Assembly (NCBI GenBank): GCA_013396655.1
Contig: WBMV01004257.1
Span: 62,001-126,000, forward strand
Source of the DNA: Campylorhamphus procurvoides
Lineage: Eukaryota; Chordata; Aves; Passeriformes; Dendrocolaptidae
Reading direction: 5' to 3'
DNA: 64,000 nucleotides
Both the position numbers and the translations under genes were made by a program. Shown here one piece after another: positions 1-11,823 of this stretch. Positions within the stretch are counted from its first letter, which is position 1. Each line of letters opens with the position of its first letter. Below the pieces are notes generated by a model that made no database searches, was not told the DNA's origin, and saw only the letters and a list, made by a program, of their open reading frames with translations.

Positions 1-320
1 AGCAACTTAGCAGACATCACAACAATGGGAGGAGTGATTGATACAAGCCAATAGCTGTGCTGCCTTGACAGGAGAATCAACTACTAGAAATCTCATGAAA
101 CTCAACTAACAAAAATCTCATTAAATTCAATTGAAAATGAAGGAGTTAAAATGCAAAGTCCTGCCCTTGGGAAGGAGTAACCCTATGCACCATGAGGGGC
201 TGAAGCTGAAGGCCTACTTTCTGGAAAGTAGCCTAGTAGAGAAGGACCTAGCAGTTCTGGTGCACAGCAAATTCAAAATAAACCAATCAGTCAGCAAAGA
301 AGACACAGGGCCTGGTCAGA
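1..320 (+). mobile_element. CR1 LINE fragment, ORF2 C-terminal part, cut by window start
   Basis: This is a decayed piece of CR1 reverse-transcriptase ORF2, sense strand. The frame from 131 reads KCKVLPLGRSNPMH followed by LESSLVEKDLAVLV, which matches the conserved CR1 segment just downstream of the RT catalytic core. Upstream, across a frameshift, positions about 8-100 read LADI-T-MGGVIDT, corresponding to the FADDTKLGGVVDT part of the RT with the second catalytic aspartate lost. The similarity fades near 300-320. The element probably extends to the left of the window. It is non-functional. Confidence 0.85.
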
Positions 321-2521
321 TAAACGAACTGACCTGACCATTTTTACATCTAATCAACCCCTTTATTATCCCCCTCTGTCTATCTCTGCTGTCTGTTCCT
401 CTCTCTTCACCTTTCTCCTGCACATTGTCTCATCAGTTGGCACAGTCCCACCACTCTCTTCCAACATCTTGGACTCTCAGGTTTGTTTCCTTATCAATTA
501 CAAAGTCTCGTTTGCTGCAGTTTCTTGATAGCCCATCAAATTAGAGGGATTGTTGAGGTTTGTCTCTTGTTACCTTTGTCTCTGTTATGTTTTGATTACC
601 CCTTTTTCTTAGTATGCCACTTGACAAGGTCAAGTAATCATCAGGTAATCTTATTGAAATAAACATTCCCACATTTCACATACCCTTAACCAATTAGTGT
701 GACTGATCAGGCTTTGTTCTCCTTTTACTGCCTTCCTTATTGTTTGTAGATCAGGTTTGTGTTCTTGTGTGTTGATGCTTATGGCATCCTCCTTTTCTTA
801 TTATCACCTTCTGCATTGAAAAGGACGACATTAAGGGAACACATGTTCTCTGTTCTTCCATTATATCCTTATGTGATTTTTTCAGGTCCATTTAAGTACA
901 AGACATATTATGAAAGTATTTTCTGTTTGTGTCTTAATTCCCACAGGAAAGAATATGCACATGTTGAAAGGGACTGTGATGTTCATGAGCCAGGTCCCTT
1001 GGTGACTGAGTGAGAAAGACTAAACACACCTCCCATCAGTCTACCCCTAGGCTACAGGGTCTCCATAACAATGGAATTTTACTGGTAGCCTTCGCTAGTC
1101 TGAGCAAATGCCAGAAGGGATATTGAAAAATCTCTTCACATTTATTATCTACAGAATCATTGATTTCTGGAACAGATTGAGACCAGAAGCAGATCTTGAA
1201 TGTACAAAACATGGTTAAGAATATAAATAATAATGCCAGTTTTTTATGCAATATCATTGTGTTATTAGATTAAACATATTTGTGAAAGTAAAAAAATGAA
1301 GATATAAAAAAATTTAAAATAAAAGCATTTAAAACCAAATTTTCTTCATATTACATTTTAAAAGGGAAATAAATAAAGACGTTAAAATAGGATCAGCTGA
1401 ACAGAAAAAAAAAATTTCAAAAACTTTTGGTGGGAGGTTATGTCCGAGCTACTACTGATGGAAAAACACCTTTGTTAAACCAACTTCAATATCAGAGGAA
1501 TCAAGGATAGGGAAGGGTTAGCATTTTTTAAAGGATTGTAAAGGTAATCTGGAGCACTACAGATCAGGAAGTCTGAACTTTGAGATGTGTCAATCTGTAG
1601 AAGCTGTAATACATAATGAAGTAAGTAGAGACAGACAAAGTTATTTTATTAGAAAAGATTGATAAAGATTCTTAAGGAATAACTTCCTTTTACAAAAACT
1701 ATTAAAGATTTTTTGAGAAGTCGAGGAGCAGATGAGCTAGAATGAACTAATCTTATGAAATACTTGTGATTTTTTTTTATGTCCTCAAAAAAAAAAATCC
1801 GTCAGAAGTTTTAAAAGAATGCAATCACTGTCAACTAACAGCTAATTTTCATGGAGTAATGATGTCTTAAAATATCACAAAATAGAAAAAAACTGGCCAG
1901 TTTTTCTATCAAAATGAAGCTCACATTAAATATTTGAGATTGTCTGTCTGGGTAACTTGTACTTTTCAGTGTAGTGAAATTTGGCCAGAGATGCAAAATA
2001 GGTTAGAATAGTCAAATCTGAGCTGAGTGTGAAGGGCTATAGAACATTCTCCTTAAGACCTATGGTCCCACCAAAACTGAAGTAGTCCTGAAGTATAGTC
2101 AGATATGATCTAAGGTCCAGATATGATCCACACCCCTCTATACTTCCTGGACAGAAAGTATGTCTCTAGGATTGACTCATTTCACCTTAATTTGGATACT
2201 TAAAAAATAAAGTGGTGTTTATACCTAATATTAGTTTCCCCTCAATATAGAATGCTTCTTGGCTGTGAGATTTTAAGAGGTATTTGCATCTGGTTTCCAA
2301 CTTCAGCATATCAGTCACCCTCTGTCATATCTTTCAACACAGTATAAATGCTTCAGATAACCTAGGATGTCTCAGATGGAACTAGATACTTATGCTGAGA
2401 AAGCAGAAACATCTTGAATCTCCCCATTGACTAGAGGGATAGATAATGATAACTGACAGAGATGCTCATCTATGTCTGCAGTTAGATAAGTTGAATTCAA
2501 ACTTGATCCACTGGGCAATAA
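321..2521. other. No recognisable gene or repeat
   Basis: AT-rich sequence with short A and T runs, including T8 and A9 runs around 1770-1800. Short open frames at 759-1013 (plus) and 1036-1257 (minus) show no domain or motif that I recognise and no splice-site context. The stretch 321-700 is pyrimidine-rich. I see no supportable feature. Confidence 0.5.
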
Positions 2522-2625
2522 AATCACAGATTCTGAAAACTTAGGATTGGAATGGACCTCTGGAGGTCATGTAGTTCAACCCCCTACTCAAATTAGGGCC
2601 ACCTTTAAAGTCAGATTCAAAATTG
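2522..2625 (-). mobile_element. CR1 LINE 3'-end scrap
   Basis: Reads on the plus strand as a degenerate antisense CR1 terminus: a CACAGATTCTG-like terminal repeat, then ATTGGAATGGACCTCTGGAGG, then a segment matching the CATCTAGTTCAACCCCC part of the CR1 3' untranslated region. Only about 100 bp remain, heavily 5'-truncated. Confidence 0.75.
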
Positions 2626-4309
2626 CTGAGATTCCATTACTGAGAAATACATAGGCATGCATGGAAAAACTGAAGAGAAAACCTTTTCTAATGTCCTATT
2701 ATATATTTACAATATAAGACTTTAAATTCAGCTTCAAAAGAGATAAGACTGGATAAACATCTCAAATTGTAAGCATACTGCTCTACTATGATCAAAACAC
2801 AGTCAGAACATAAAGAATTACTGGAATGAATATGAAGAACAAAACAAACACTTCAATGTCACTGAACAAATTAGAAAGACAAGAAATTCTTCTTGCTTAA
2901 GCAGAGAAATTAAGTTATTGTTCTTTTCACCTCCACAAAGAGATGACTTAATATGATAGAATATTCTTTAAGCATTAAAATATGAATTATACGGATAGTA
3001 TTTTAAAAATTTCTGGGTTGCACCTGATGTTGAATATCAGAATAAATTCATGTATTTATTTAATATTTCAATACATTAATTGGTGGAAAACTAAGCAGAA
3101 GACACTACATTAAAAGGCAGACCTACATATATTGCCCCTGAGGGAATTCTCAGAGATCTATATATTGCTTACCACTGTGAGTGATCTCAGTGTAATATTG
3201 CAATAAATAAATCAAGTAACTTTATTTACGATTTATTGTTATTGATATGAATTATTTTACCTACAAGTTAGACTAAGGAAACATAAACTCCACACTTTTT
3301 TTTTAAAGGCTATATAATAATAGAAAAATAAATCCAGCAGATGTTCTTCTAATTTAATGTGAATATTGTTACATAGAGAATGTAGAACTAGAGTACAGGA
3401 AGGGATGTCATATGCTCTTGTAAGATACACCCAGTATACTTTCAAAACTCATCTATATCCACTACTCTATTATAGATAATCTTAGCAAAATTAAAAAGAA
3501 CACAAAATAGTCATGTTTATTGATGTACTTTGCAGCATTTTAATCAATTTCCTGATACTTTTATTAGTGTTAATTAGCTATTTATTAACTAACTAAATCT
3601 GAATCATCTTAAAGACAGAGTAAGAGGAGGTTCTGAAAATATGTTATTAAATAGGGGAAACAAAGGCAGTTAACAGAGCTACAGCAGTTGTCATAGGAGA
3701 TATTGCAGTAAGGCACAAAGGGAGCCTGAATCTCTATTCAAAATTGTGCAGTGTCTCCAACACCAATTAGAGTAGATATTCCTACCACAACAGAGAACCC
3801 CACCTATAGACAAATCCTTTGATGGGCTGCCATCCTCATCTCCGGCAGTGCGTGATGCTCTGGAATTGTCCAGCAGTGCCTGGTGCCCCTCTTCAGGGCC
3901 TGACCAGTGGCCTCTCTGTGTGACACATACCCTGGTCGAGGTGCTGAGTCACTTGCTGAAAGGATAGTAGGAAGATGTTAGTGAGCTGTGAACCATGAGG
4001 GAGAAAGAACAGGAGATTCACAGGACCTTCAAAGACTGGACAGAGACAACAGCCCCAGCCTTTGCTCCAAAAAAAGAGACTACTGGAGGCTATGCCAAGA
4101 GGGAACAGTGAATGGAGGTGCCCACAATGGAGGAGACTAGAAACTTATGACTTCTGGCAACACAACAAAGCTCTTTCTTGTTCTGCAGGTACTGAACAGT
4201 GTGATGCACTGGTAGTGGGTGAGGAAAATGGCCTTCAGTTAGGCAGGCATCAGAGATACCTCAGCCTTAACCCACAAAGAGGGGTGACAGTCACTGAGGA
4301 TGCCCTCTG
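2626..4309. other. Mostly unrecognised; possible upstream extension of CR1 after 3820
   Basis: The part from 2626 to about 3800 is plain AT-rich sequence with no support for a gene. From about 3820 the GC content rises, and an open frame of 82 codons (4062-4310) runs directly into the recognisable CR1 ORF1 remnant. By position this stretch could be the N-terminal half of CR1 ORF1, but I recognise no motif in it. Confidence 0.4.
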
Positions 4310-4741
4310 ATGGAGGATGAAGGCACCCCTTTGTTACCATTAACTGATGTTTCAGAGGCTTTCTGCTTGCCACTGTATTGCCTCTTGGATCACGGGGAGA
4401 CTGGCAAGACTTGTGCACTCCTCCAACCCTTGCTTCTCATCCATGTAGGCATCAATTCTACTGCCAGGGACAGCCATTCACATACCAGGAGTCATTACAG
4501 ACTTCTGGGAACAGAAGAGAAGCAAATGACAGTGAGTAGCAGGAATGGATCTGGAGGCCCAGGTGTTGGTCTCAGTCCTTCCAGCAAAGGCAAAAGGTTG
4601 AGGCAGAATAGGAAGTTCCAGCACCAACATTCATTCGAGTGGCTGGTAACCCAGACAGGACTTTGTATCAACTATGACCTCAGGACCCTCTTTGAGGAAA
4701 AAGAGATGGTAAGCAATCGCAAGTCTCCAACTGGTGACTAA
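4310..4741 (+). pseudogene. CR1 ORF1 remnant (esterase/SGNH-like domain)
   Basis: A 143-codon open frame. Residues about 40-125 match the C-terminal part of CR1-family ORF1, the esterase-like (SGNH hydrolase) domain. PLLLIHVGINSTARD corresponds to the conserved HVGTNDTA block, followed by a YRLLG segment, a SSKGKRLRQNR segment and NYDLRTLFEEKEMVSNR near the end. In intact elements ORF1 is an accessory protein thought to help the retrotransposon RNP. Here the N-terminal catalytic GDSL-type block is not visible. The usual aspartate of the GTND box is replaced (GINS), so enzyme activity is not expected. The next recognisable CR1 sequence (4745 onward) belongs to the far end of ORF2, so most of ORF2 is deleted. 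The match was made by eye against the known CR1 pattern; no search was run. Confidence 0.7.
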
Positions 4742-5545
4742 TTGATATCATTCAGGGATCAGTTCTGGGATCAGTACTGTTTAAAGCTTTTATTACACTA
4801 TTTGGATGGTTCAATAGACTTCTTGCACAGTCACTTTGCATGCAATATTAAACTGAGTGAAGCAGCCAATCAGTACAGTGCAGAGGAGAGCTGCAATTCA
4901 GAGGATCCTGAATAGGCTGGAAAAATTGGCCAGTAGGACCCTCAAGAACTTTAGCACATCCAAGCAAACATCAAGTCTGGTACTTGAGATAGAATAACCT
5001 CCTGCAACAGCGCAGACTGGGCGCGAGACAGCTAGAAAGTAACTTTGCAGAAAAGTGCAAAGGAGTGGGAGCACAGGTGCACAAGCTGAACATCAACCAG
5101 CTACATGCCCCTCTGACAAAGGCCCACAGCATAAAATCCTGGGTTATATTGTGGAGAACGCTCCAGTAGGTTGAGGGAGGATGATCTTTCCCTCTATTCA
5201 ATGCTTATGAGACTGCACGTGGAGTGCTCTGTCCCGTTCTGGGCAGTGTGAAATGCATGCAGTAGGATGCGTCCAGCAGAAAGTTAGTGAGAGACTTAGG
5301 CAGCCAGAGCATGTTATATAAGAAGCCAAAAAACTTGGGTTTAATTAGAAGTTTCAGAGAAAAGTGTCTAAAAATATCAGATGGATCAGTATACAGAAGA
5401 TGGGGTCAGACTTCTGAGAATTACACTGTGAAAGGACAAGAAGCAACAAACACAAATTACTATGTCTCAATATAAGAAACTGAAGGTTGTGCTAGGTGGC
5501 CTCTAGAGTCCCTTTCCAACATACATGCTTCTGTGATGAGTCTTT
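4742..5545 (+). mobile_element. CR1 LINE, ORF2 tail and 3' end, continuing the ORF1 remnant
   Basis: Sense-strand CR1. At about 4755-4790 the sequence encodes GSVLGSVLFKAFI, matching the RT SVLGPVLF motif. At 5035-5065 it matches the EKDLGVLV region. At 5160-5250 it matches the segment encoding SREV.LPLYSALVRPHLEYCVQFW. The stretch at 5480-5540 matches the CR1 3' untranslated end (TGGCCTCTAGAGTCCCTTTC, then a TTCTGTGATG terminal repeat). Several stops and indels, and a poorly matching middle (5282-5480), show long decay. Together with 4310-4741 this is one internally deleted CR1 copy. Confidence 0.85.
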
Positions 5546-7007
5546 GAAGAAATTCTTGTTGCATAGCCTCAGAATTAAATATATTAATATTTTACTCTTA
5601 TTTACAATCTGCTTTATTTCAATCTTACCACTGTAGCGAACTGAAACTCATCTTTTTTTCTTTCTTGGTTCCTTTTGTCTTTTTTTTCCTTCTTTTGAAA
5701 TGTGACAGAATGGGACAAAATCCTTATATCACTTTCATTTACTTCTCAAGACTATGTCCAAAGTACTGTCCAAGAAATTCTCTGACAATTATAGAGCAGA
5801 AGCCTTCCATGGTTAATATATCTTATCTTGTTATAGCAGAGAACAGAATCTGAATATTTTGTTCATGTGAAAGAGAATAAAAGACATGCTTATATAACAG
5901 GGAACAGTTAGAATGTCTTCTTCCTAGATAGTTCTTTGTGAAAATTTAAATCTTTTAATCTCTGCCTTGTAGTCTAATATCCTGCTATTTATTAAGTAGC
6001 ACCTATATCTTTGCACAAATTTTATTTCAAGTTATATTTTCTTCTTTAAAAGTATTTACTATAAAACATTTATTTTTTTTAACTCATGCACTTCTGAATT
6101 TAAATAGTGGTCATTTTCTTCAAGCTTTCTCTAAATAACTGATACATTCTATATCAAGAGCCTTACTTTTGGTATATACTTAATGAATATCATGTAGAAG
6201 GATACATAAAGTGTTAATTCAAATGCTGTGCTGTTGTATTCAAGAAATGCGACATGATGTGTTTTGTACAAAGTTATCACTTATTTACTAATTACTGGAA
6301 AGCTTTTTTGTTTTTTTTGGCTTATCATTTAAAGTGATCAGAGTTCAAAACTTTTCATTTCAATGTAAAAGTACATATTCATTCACTGCCATATTAGAGC
6401 AGACTTATTGATGCTCAGGACTGCAAAGATTCTGATTTAGAGGCATGAACTTTTTTTTTTTCTTTTAGTAAGCTATTGATGCTCTGCTAGTGGTTGACTA
6501 CAATTTAAAAATGATTTTGTTCCTGAATAAAAGAACTTTGAAGGCCACAGGCAACCTGAAGACTGCACTGTAACAACTTGAGAACTATACAACTGTATTT
6601 AAGGGGAAAAAAAAAACCCACTCTTTTAAAAGCATTTAGAATTTTAATAAAATCACTACTCAGACATTCCCACAATGCTCCTAAACATTAAATCAGGTGA
6701 AAGAGAGTGAGATCATTTTTGAAGACCCCATCCTGTTCGCCCTTCAGTTAAGTTTTAAACTGTTAAACATTCAATGGAACAAGAAGTGGAAGATGGGTCT
6801 TTTGCTGTGTAAATGCTGCCATACTAACCCAGAAGTCTTCTGACATTTCCATTTGCTCAGTTAAGATATAATTAATGAAAAGATGAAGAGCTTTTAAGAA
6901 ATTAAAAAAATAAAAATAAAAAATAAAATACTGTCTTTAATCTCTCCTGTCAATATAAGCCTTTACATGAAGGATCTATGTACTACAAAATTATCTCTTG
7001 TAATTTT
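5546..7007. other. No recognisable gene or repeat; A-rich run near 6900
   Basis: AT-rich spacer with several homopolymer runs. An A-rich low-complexity run (AAAATAAAA type) lies at 6900-6930. Short open frames such as 5665-5853 carry no recognised motif. Confidence 0.5.
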
Positions 7008-7613
7008 CATAGAATTGTGAAATGGTTTGTGTTGGAAGGGACCTTAATGATCATCTAGATCCAGTTCCCTGCCATTGGAAGGGACACCTTCCACCAGATT
7101 ATGCTGATGAAAGACCTAATCAACACCTTCAGGGTTGGGACACCTACAGCTTCATTGGGCAACCTGTTCCAGTGTCTCAGCATGCTCACAGTAATGAATT
7201 TATTTCTAATATCTAATCTAAACCTGCTCTTAATTTAAAGTCATTACCCCTTGTCCTGTTACTACAAGCCTTTGCAAAAAGTCCTTCTCCAGCTTTCTGG
7301 CAGGCCCCCTTTAAATACTGAAAGGCCACAGTAAAATCTCCCTGGAACCTTCTCTTCTCCAGGCTGAACAACCCCAACTTTCTCAGCTGTTCCTCATAGG
7401 GAAGGTGCTCCAGCCCCCTGATCATCTTGGTGGCCCTCCTCTGGACTATTTCCAACAATTCCATGCCCTTCATATGTTGAGGACACCAGAGCTGGATGAA
7501 GTCTTCCAAGTGGGGTCTCTCAAGTGCATAGTAGAAGGAAAGAATCTTCTCCTTCAACCTGCTGGTCATATTGCTTTTGATGGAGTTTAATTCTATTCTA
7601 GCACCTGTTTGCA
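7008..7613 (-). mobile_element. CR1 LINE, 5'-truncated, complete 3' end, minus strand
   Basis: On the plus strand the copy begins with the inverted CR1 terminus (CATAGAATTGTGAAATGG), then TTGGAAGGGACC. The whole 3' untranslated region and the ORF2 C-terminus follow. A 135-codon minus-strand frame (7213-7620) is still open and reads through typical CR1 ORF2 blocks: ALERPHLEDFIQLW, ELLEIVQRRATKMIRGLEHL, LFSLEKRRFQGDF and GLFAKACSNRTRGN. The RT core is absent because of 5' truncation. The open frame over 135 codons suggests this is one of the younger CR1 copies in the window. Confidence 0.93.
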
Positions 7614-8988
7614 GAATCAAAACCTAAACATTTGTTTATCTAGTAGCATACTGGTTAAGAGATGACACTACTCTCTTGTTTCCTTTTGCAACACAGAGTC
7701 AGTTTATGTATATAAACTGAAGATCAAAGCTCTTGTCTGGGAATTCACAGAAAATCCCTGACATGCTAAAAATTATAATGATAGTTTCCTCAAGCCACAG
7801 CCATTCCTAGGTATTTTTATGCAGTACTCATTTAATACATTGTGGGGGGGGTTTGTGGGTTGAGGTTTAATTGTGTGGCGTTTCAGCTGTTGTTTCTTTG
7901 CTCATTTTGAAAGAACTATTTATAATTGTCAAATCCCCTCTTGTACTGCATAAATGTCCTGAATTATTTATTTGAAATTCCTCAGTCCTTGAGTCATATT
8001 TAGTCTACCACCTAAATCTGAACAAGACATGTAAGATTTAGAATTACAATACTGATGAGTTACACACCCTACTTTATGAGTATATGTCATTTGGTAGATA
8101 AATTGTCATTGATTGAAGGATGAATAAGTATACATGGAATTTCTCAAGATCTAACATATTAGGACACCTACACTGAGCAAATCAAAATAATGAAGGCAAG
8201 AGTAAAGGCAGAATTCTCCCATTTGCCTGTGGTTGGTGCTTTATCTCAAGAGCCACATTTATTTACCTTTAAAAATTAAGTCATCTAGGTAATTTGCAAT
8301 GACTCCATTAGAAGACTCCGTAACTTGGCAGCTATAAACCTTCTGCAATATGTAGTTTGATCCTCTTGATATAATGTGAGACCAGATACCAGTATACTAT
8401 TACTCTATATTGTTATTCTGGACTACTATTACCTACTATCTGAGGGTAACACTCTTATGTTGAACTGTCAATTGCATTGGCACAGTGGATGTAGCTTTCC
8501 AAAATCTTGCCTTTCTGTTATGTTAAAAATCCTCTGGCAGACTTTGTGAAACTTCTCTTTCTCACTCCTATTAAATCCAGTATCTTTGTTGTATGATAGC
8601 ATTTATTGGAGAGTTTCAGTCTTAGTCTTTCTATCAATAGTCCTCAAAGGCTTCTGAAGTGCTCATATGTCTTTTTGAAGTGGATATAGTCTTTGAAATT
8701 ACATAATAGATACATAAAAAACTACTTTAGGACACAAAGGTAGTTGGGATTAAAACACACCAAGTGTGTCTACTCAGAACCTGTATAATCCTCTGTCAAA
8801 CCCAGAGCTAACAATACTTTTACCCAAGAGTTTCTCAGTCAAAGACGTTTTCTAGTTTTGTTCTAGTGTGTAAAGGATCCTTTAATTGCATATCTTAATT
8901 TGGTAGATATCCTCTGACTGCGAATTTCTTCAACAGCCTTTTCAAAGTCAACTACATCAAGAAGGTATCTTTCAAGTGTATCTATTGT
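7614..8988. other. No recognisable gene or repeat
   Basis: AT-rich sequence with no open frame of note and no repeat that I recognise. A G8 run occurs near 7843. Confidence 0.5.
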
Positions 8989-9107
8989 GAAAACAAACAA
9001 AGAAAAAACACAAAAAACCCCAACCAACCCAAAAAAACCCTAACAAAAAAACCCCACAAAACAAACAAACAAACAAACAAAAACCAACAAAAAAACCCCA
9101 AACCCAC
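8989..9107. repeat. A/C-rich low-complexity tract with (CAAA)n core
   Basis: About 120 bp made almost entirely of A and C, with a regular CAAA run at about 9058-9080 and several CCC or CCCC blocks separated by A runs. Similar tracts occur at 41441-41589 and, on the opposite strand, at 39519-39577. Confidence 0.9.
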
Positions 9108-10175
9108 CGAGAACCTTAACCCACAGATTTAAAGACATTCTCATTTAAGAATATGATAGTAGAACTGATAAACTCCATCTGATATCACAGCATGCTGTCT
9201 AGGACACTTTCCTAGCAATCGGTATACTTGAAATTTGGGTTTTTCTGTACTTTGAAAGAAGTTCAATAATAAATTAAATTCTTTCAAAAAGCCCAAACAG
9301 TGTGAAGATGGACATTTCTGGTATGTGCCCAGAGGTACGTATCTTAATGTCAGTGGTAAGTAGTATTTTGCTTTCCTTTTTTTACTGATATTTCTGTGGC
9401 AGTAGAGAAAGCTATTTTCAAATCTGAAGAAAAATAATTTCAGTTTTCCTTATTTGAAAGTGAAAACATCCCATTCCTACTGAAAATATAGGTGAAGAAT
9501 ATAAAATATTAGAATCAAATAAAGAAGAATTCTTCTGTTCTTGTTGGTGTTATTTCAGCTTTTCATTCCTTGTTTCTCAGTTTTATCAGAGATGAATAGT
9601 TAAGGAACAGATACAAAATGTTCTTTGCTTTGTTCAGAAACATCAATAACTTTACAAGTGATTTTTTAATGACCTCTGGCACATTCTCTTTAGTAAGGCT
9701 TAATATACACAGTTTCTGAATATAGACATGTGAAGATAATTTAAAGTGTATCATGACTTATTTGCCACAGACAGGAAAAGGTCTGGACAGTCTTACTCAA
9801 TGCAAATTTTCTTTTGTTGAAAGAGTGTATGACTTAATATATTTCACGTTTTCCCAGAGGTTCTCAGTAGTCTTTTGAGGCACTATTTTGAAAGGAAGTA
9901 ATTTTCCCCAAACAATTCAGGTCTTGTATTGAGGACATTACCTCCTTCAAGGTGATATTCAATTTCTTTATAAGAATTTCTGACCCTTCTCTCCCAGTGA
10001 ATGGGTCTCAGTTTTTAGACTAAGACTAAACAATTTTGAACCTAGTGCCATTTTGACTGCAATTTAAAAACAAACTAACAAACAAAAGCCCTCCACCCTC
10101 AATAAATAGACAATTTGACCTACAAAAGCAAGTAAACAAGCATAAAGCACCATCTTGATATACTGTATGAGTTAT
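9108..10175. other. No recognisable gene or repeat
   Basis: AT-rich spacer. A short CAAA-type run occurs at 10065-10085. The minus-strand open frame 9563-9754 has no recognised motif. Confidence 0.5.
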
Positions 10176-10294
10176 TTCTCAGGTTTTAACCCCAGCCACC
10201 AAGTGCCACATACCCCTCTGCCTACCCTCAGCCTTGCTGATGCAGAAAAGAATTGGAAAGAAAAAGTAAACCTTGTGAATTGAAACAAGAACAG

Positions 10295-10300
10295 TTTAAT
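10295..10300 (-). promoter_or_regulatory. LTR poly(A) signal (ATTAAA variant)
   Basis: ATTAAA on the minus strand, followed by CTG, in the R/U5 part of the LTR. The same ATTAAAC signal is found in the related copies at 39352-39357 and 48371-48376. Confidence 0.6.
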
Positions 10301-10485
10301 AACTGAAACAAAAAAAATGTATTACTATAAGGAATATTATTAGTAGTAATAATGAAGTCGATAGCAAAAGAGGAATAAAACCCAAGAGAAACAAGTGACA
10401 CACAATACAATTGCTCACTACCTACTGACTGGTGCCAAAAACATCCCTGAGCAGTGAAGAACAACACCCAGACAGCTATGCTGAG

Positions 10486-10493
10486 TTTATATA
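10486..10493 (-). promoter_or_regulatory. LTR TATA box
   Basis: TATATAAA on the minus strand inside the 10176-10757 LTR, in the same relative place as the TATAAA of the LTR at 47916-48490. Confidence 0.65.
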
Positions 10494-10757
10494 CTTACCA
10501 TGATTTTCTATGGTATGGAGTATCACTTGGGCCAGTTCAGGTCCGCTGTCCTGACCATGCTCCCTCCCAGCTTTTTTGTGCACCTGTCTGTTGATAGAGC
10601 ATGGGAAATTGAAAGTCCTTGACTTTGAGTAAACACTGCTTAGCGACAACTGCAACATCAGTGTGTTTTCAATATTATCCTTTTGTTGAATCCAAAACAG
10701 AGCACTGCACCAGCTACTAGGGAGAAAATTACCTCTATCCCAGTGAAAATGAGAACA

Positions 10758-11171
10758 CTACTGCTGTTTCTTGTTGGTAAGCAAAATAGCATATGATATG
10801 CACAGAACTATGATACATTTCATCATCCTTGTAAGACACTGAAATGGTTTATGGCTTAAACGTTGTTAAAATCACTGAAGAAGTTTTTTTCCACTGTAGC
10901 AAACTGCAAAGAAGCAACTGCTCACTGAAGCCCACCTCTACCCAAATATGTCTAAGAATTCAGACAGTAGAGGGAACTTAGTATAAGATAGAGAATGTGT
11001 TATCATTGCAGGAGTATTCACACATGTAAGAGACTGGAATGCTAATGGCTCAGACAATCGACTGCAAGCTGATGCTGTGCAAAGTCACCATGCAGATGTT
11101 GAGGGCGTGCACATCTGGCACCTCAGGCTACAAGTTGAATGTTGAATGAGATAAAGGAGAGAGACAAATCC
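10758..11171. other. No recognisable gene; spacer between two LTR-like elements
   Basis: No element or coding segment recognised in this spacer. Confidence 0.4.
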
Positions 11172-11823
11172 TGTCAGGTGGGGCAATGTTTCTTTGTCCT
11201 TACAAAAATGGCTTAGCTGTGATAACTCCCCTCTAGGGAAGGACCCTGACAATTCACACATAGATTAAATATCTATCTATCTCTGCTAATGGGCCATAAT
11301 GGATTCACCTGTGCTTACATAACAGGCAGCTATAATATCTTAGAAGGTGTCAAAGACTTGTGAAATACCTTGTGATCCAGTATTACATTATCTATTGCAA
11401 ACTCCATGGCTCAGAGGAGGTATCAGGGACAATTCCACCTATCCTGAGCCCAGTGAAAGACCACACTCAGACTTCCTTCAATACTTGGTTTTTCTTTCCT
11501 TGCTGTATGGGACTTCCTTCATCACCACGGGATTTTCTCCTCATCACCCTGGACTTTCCTCAATGGATTCAGACCACAAGAAGAGGATCAATGGGACACT
11601 GTCAGAATCCATGGATTGTTGGTGATTAATCTGTCTCTCTGTTGTTCTCTTTCAGTCTCCCTTCTATCTTTCCCGTCTATTTCTTTCTATCTCTCTCTAG
11701 CTTACATTTACTGTTAAATAAAAATCTGTATTATTGACTTCAGCGTATGGTCTCATTTGCATCTAGTTCAGGCAGAACCATCTCTCTAATAATTTTAAAG
11801 AACCTGATCATAACAATCTCACA
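11172..11823 (+). mobile_element. Probable solo LTR, unclassified ERV, plus strand
   Basis: The segment begins TGTCAGGTGGGGCAATG and can be closed at a CTCACA near 11823, giving TG...CA ends about 650 bp apart. It holds a TATA-like TATAATA at 11331, a pyrimidine-rich stretch at 11630-11700 and a perfect AATAAA at 11717-11722 followed by a T/G-bearing stretch. This order is typical of an LTR. No target-site duplication was found, so the 3' boundary could lie up to about 130 bp further right. The two overlapping open frames at 11347-11629 are chance frames in noncoding LTR sequence. Confidence 0.55.
11717..11722 (+). promoter_or_regulatory. Probable LTR poly(A) signal AATAAA
   Basis: A perfect AATAAA hexamer after a pyrimidine-rich stretch and about 100 bp before the proposed 3' end of the LTR-like element. 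Confidence 0.45.

Larger units (their letters stand above)
10176..10757 (-). mobile_element. Solo LTR, avian ERVL-like family (copy 1 of 3)
   Basis: On the minus strand the element starts TGTTCTCATTTTCACTGGGA, runs about 580 bp and ends in GGGGTTAAAACC. It shares ordered blocks with the LTR at 47916-48490: GGGATAGAG near the start, TGTTTTGGATT, GCAGTGTTTAC, AAGCTGGGAGGG and CTCCATACCATA, then a TATA box, then ATTAAACTG in the R region. No flanking viral genes and no second LTR are seen nearby, so it is most simply a solo LTR left by recombination. I could not identify a target-site duplication. The ERVL assignment comes from recognising the LTR pattern, not from a search. Confidence 0.8.

Noticed and set aside
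8989..9107. Interstitial telomeric repeat
   Set aside because: The A/C tract has CCC blocks but no regular CCCTAA units.
11347..11629. Two overlapping plus-strand frames of about 90 codons
   Set aside because: They lie within a probable LTR with promoter and poly(A) signals, in two frames at once, with no domain.
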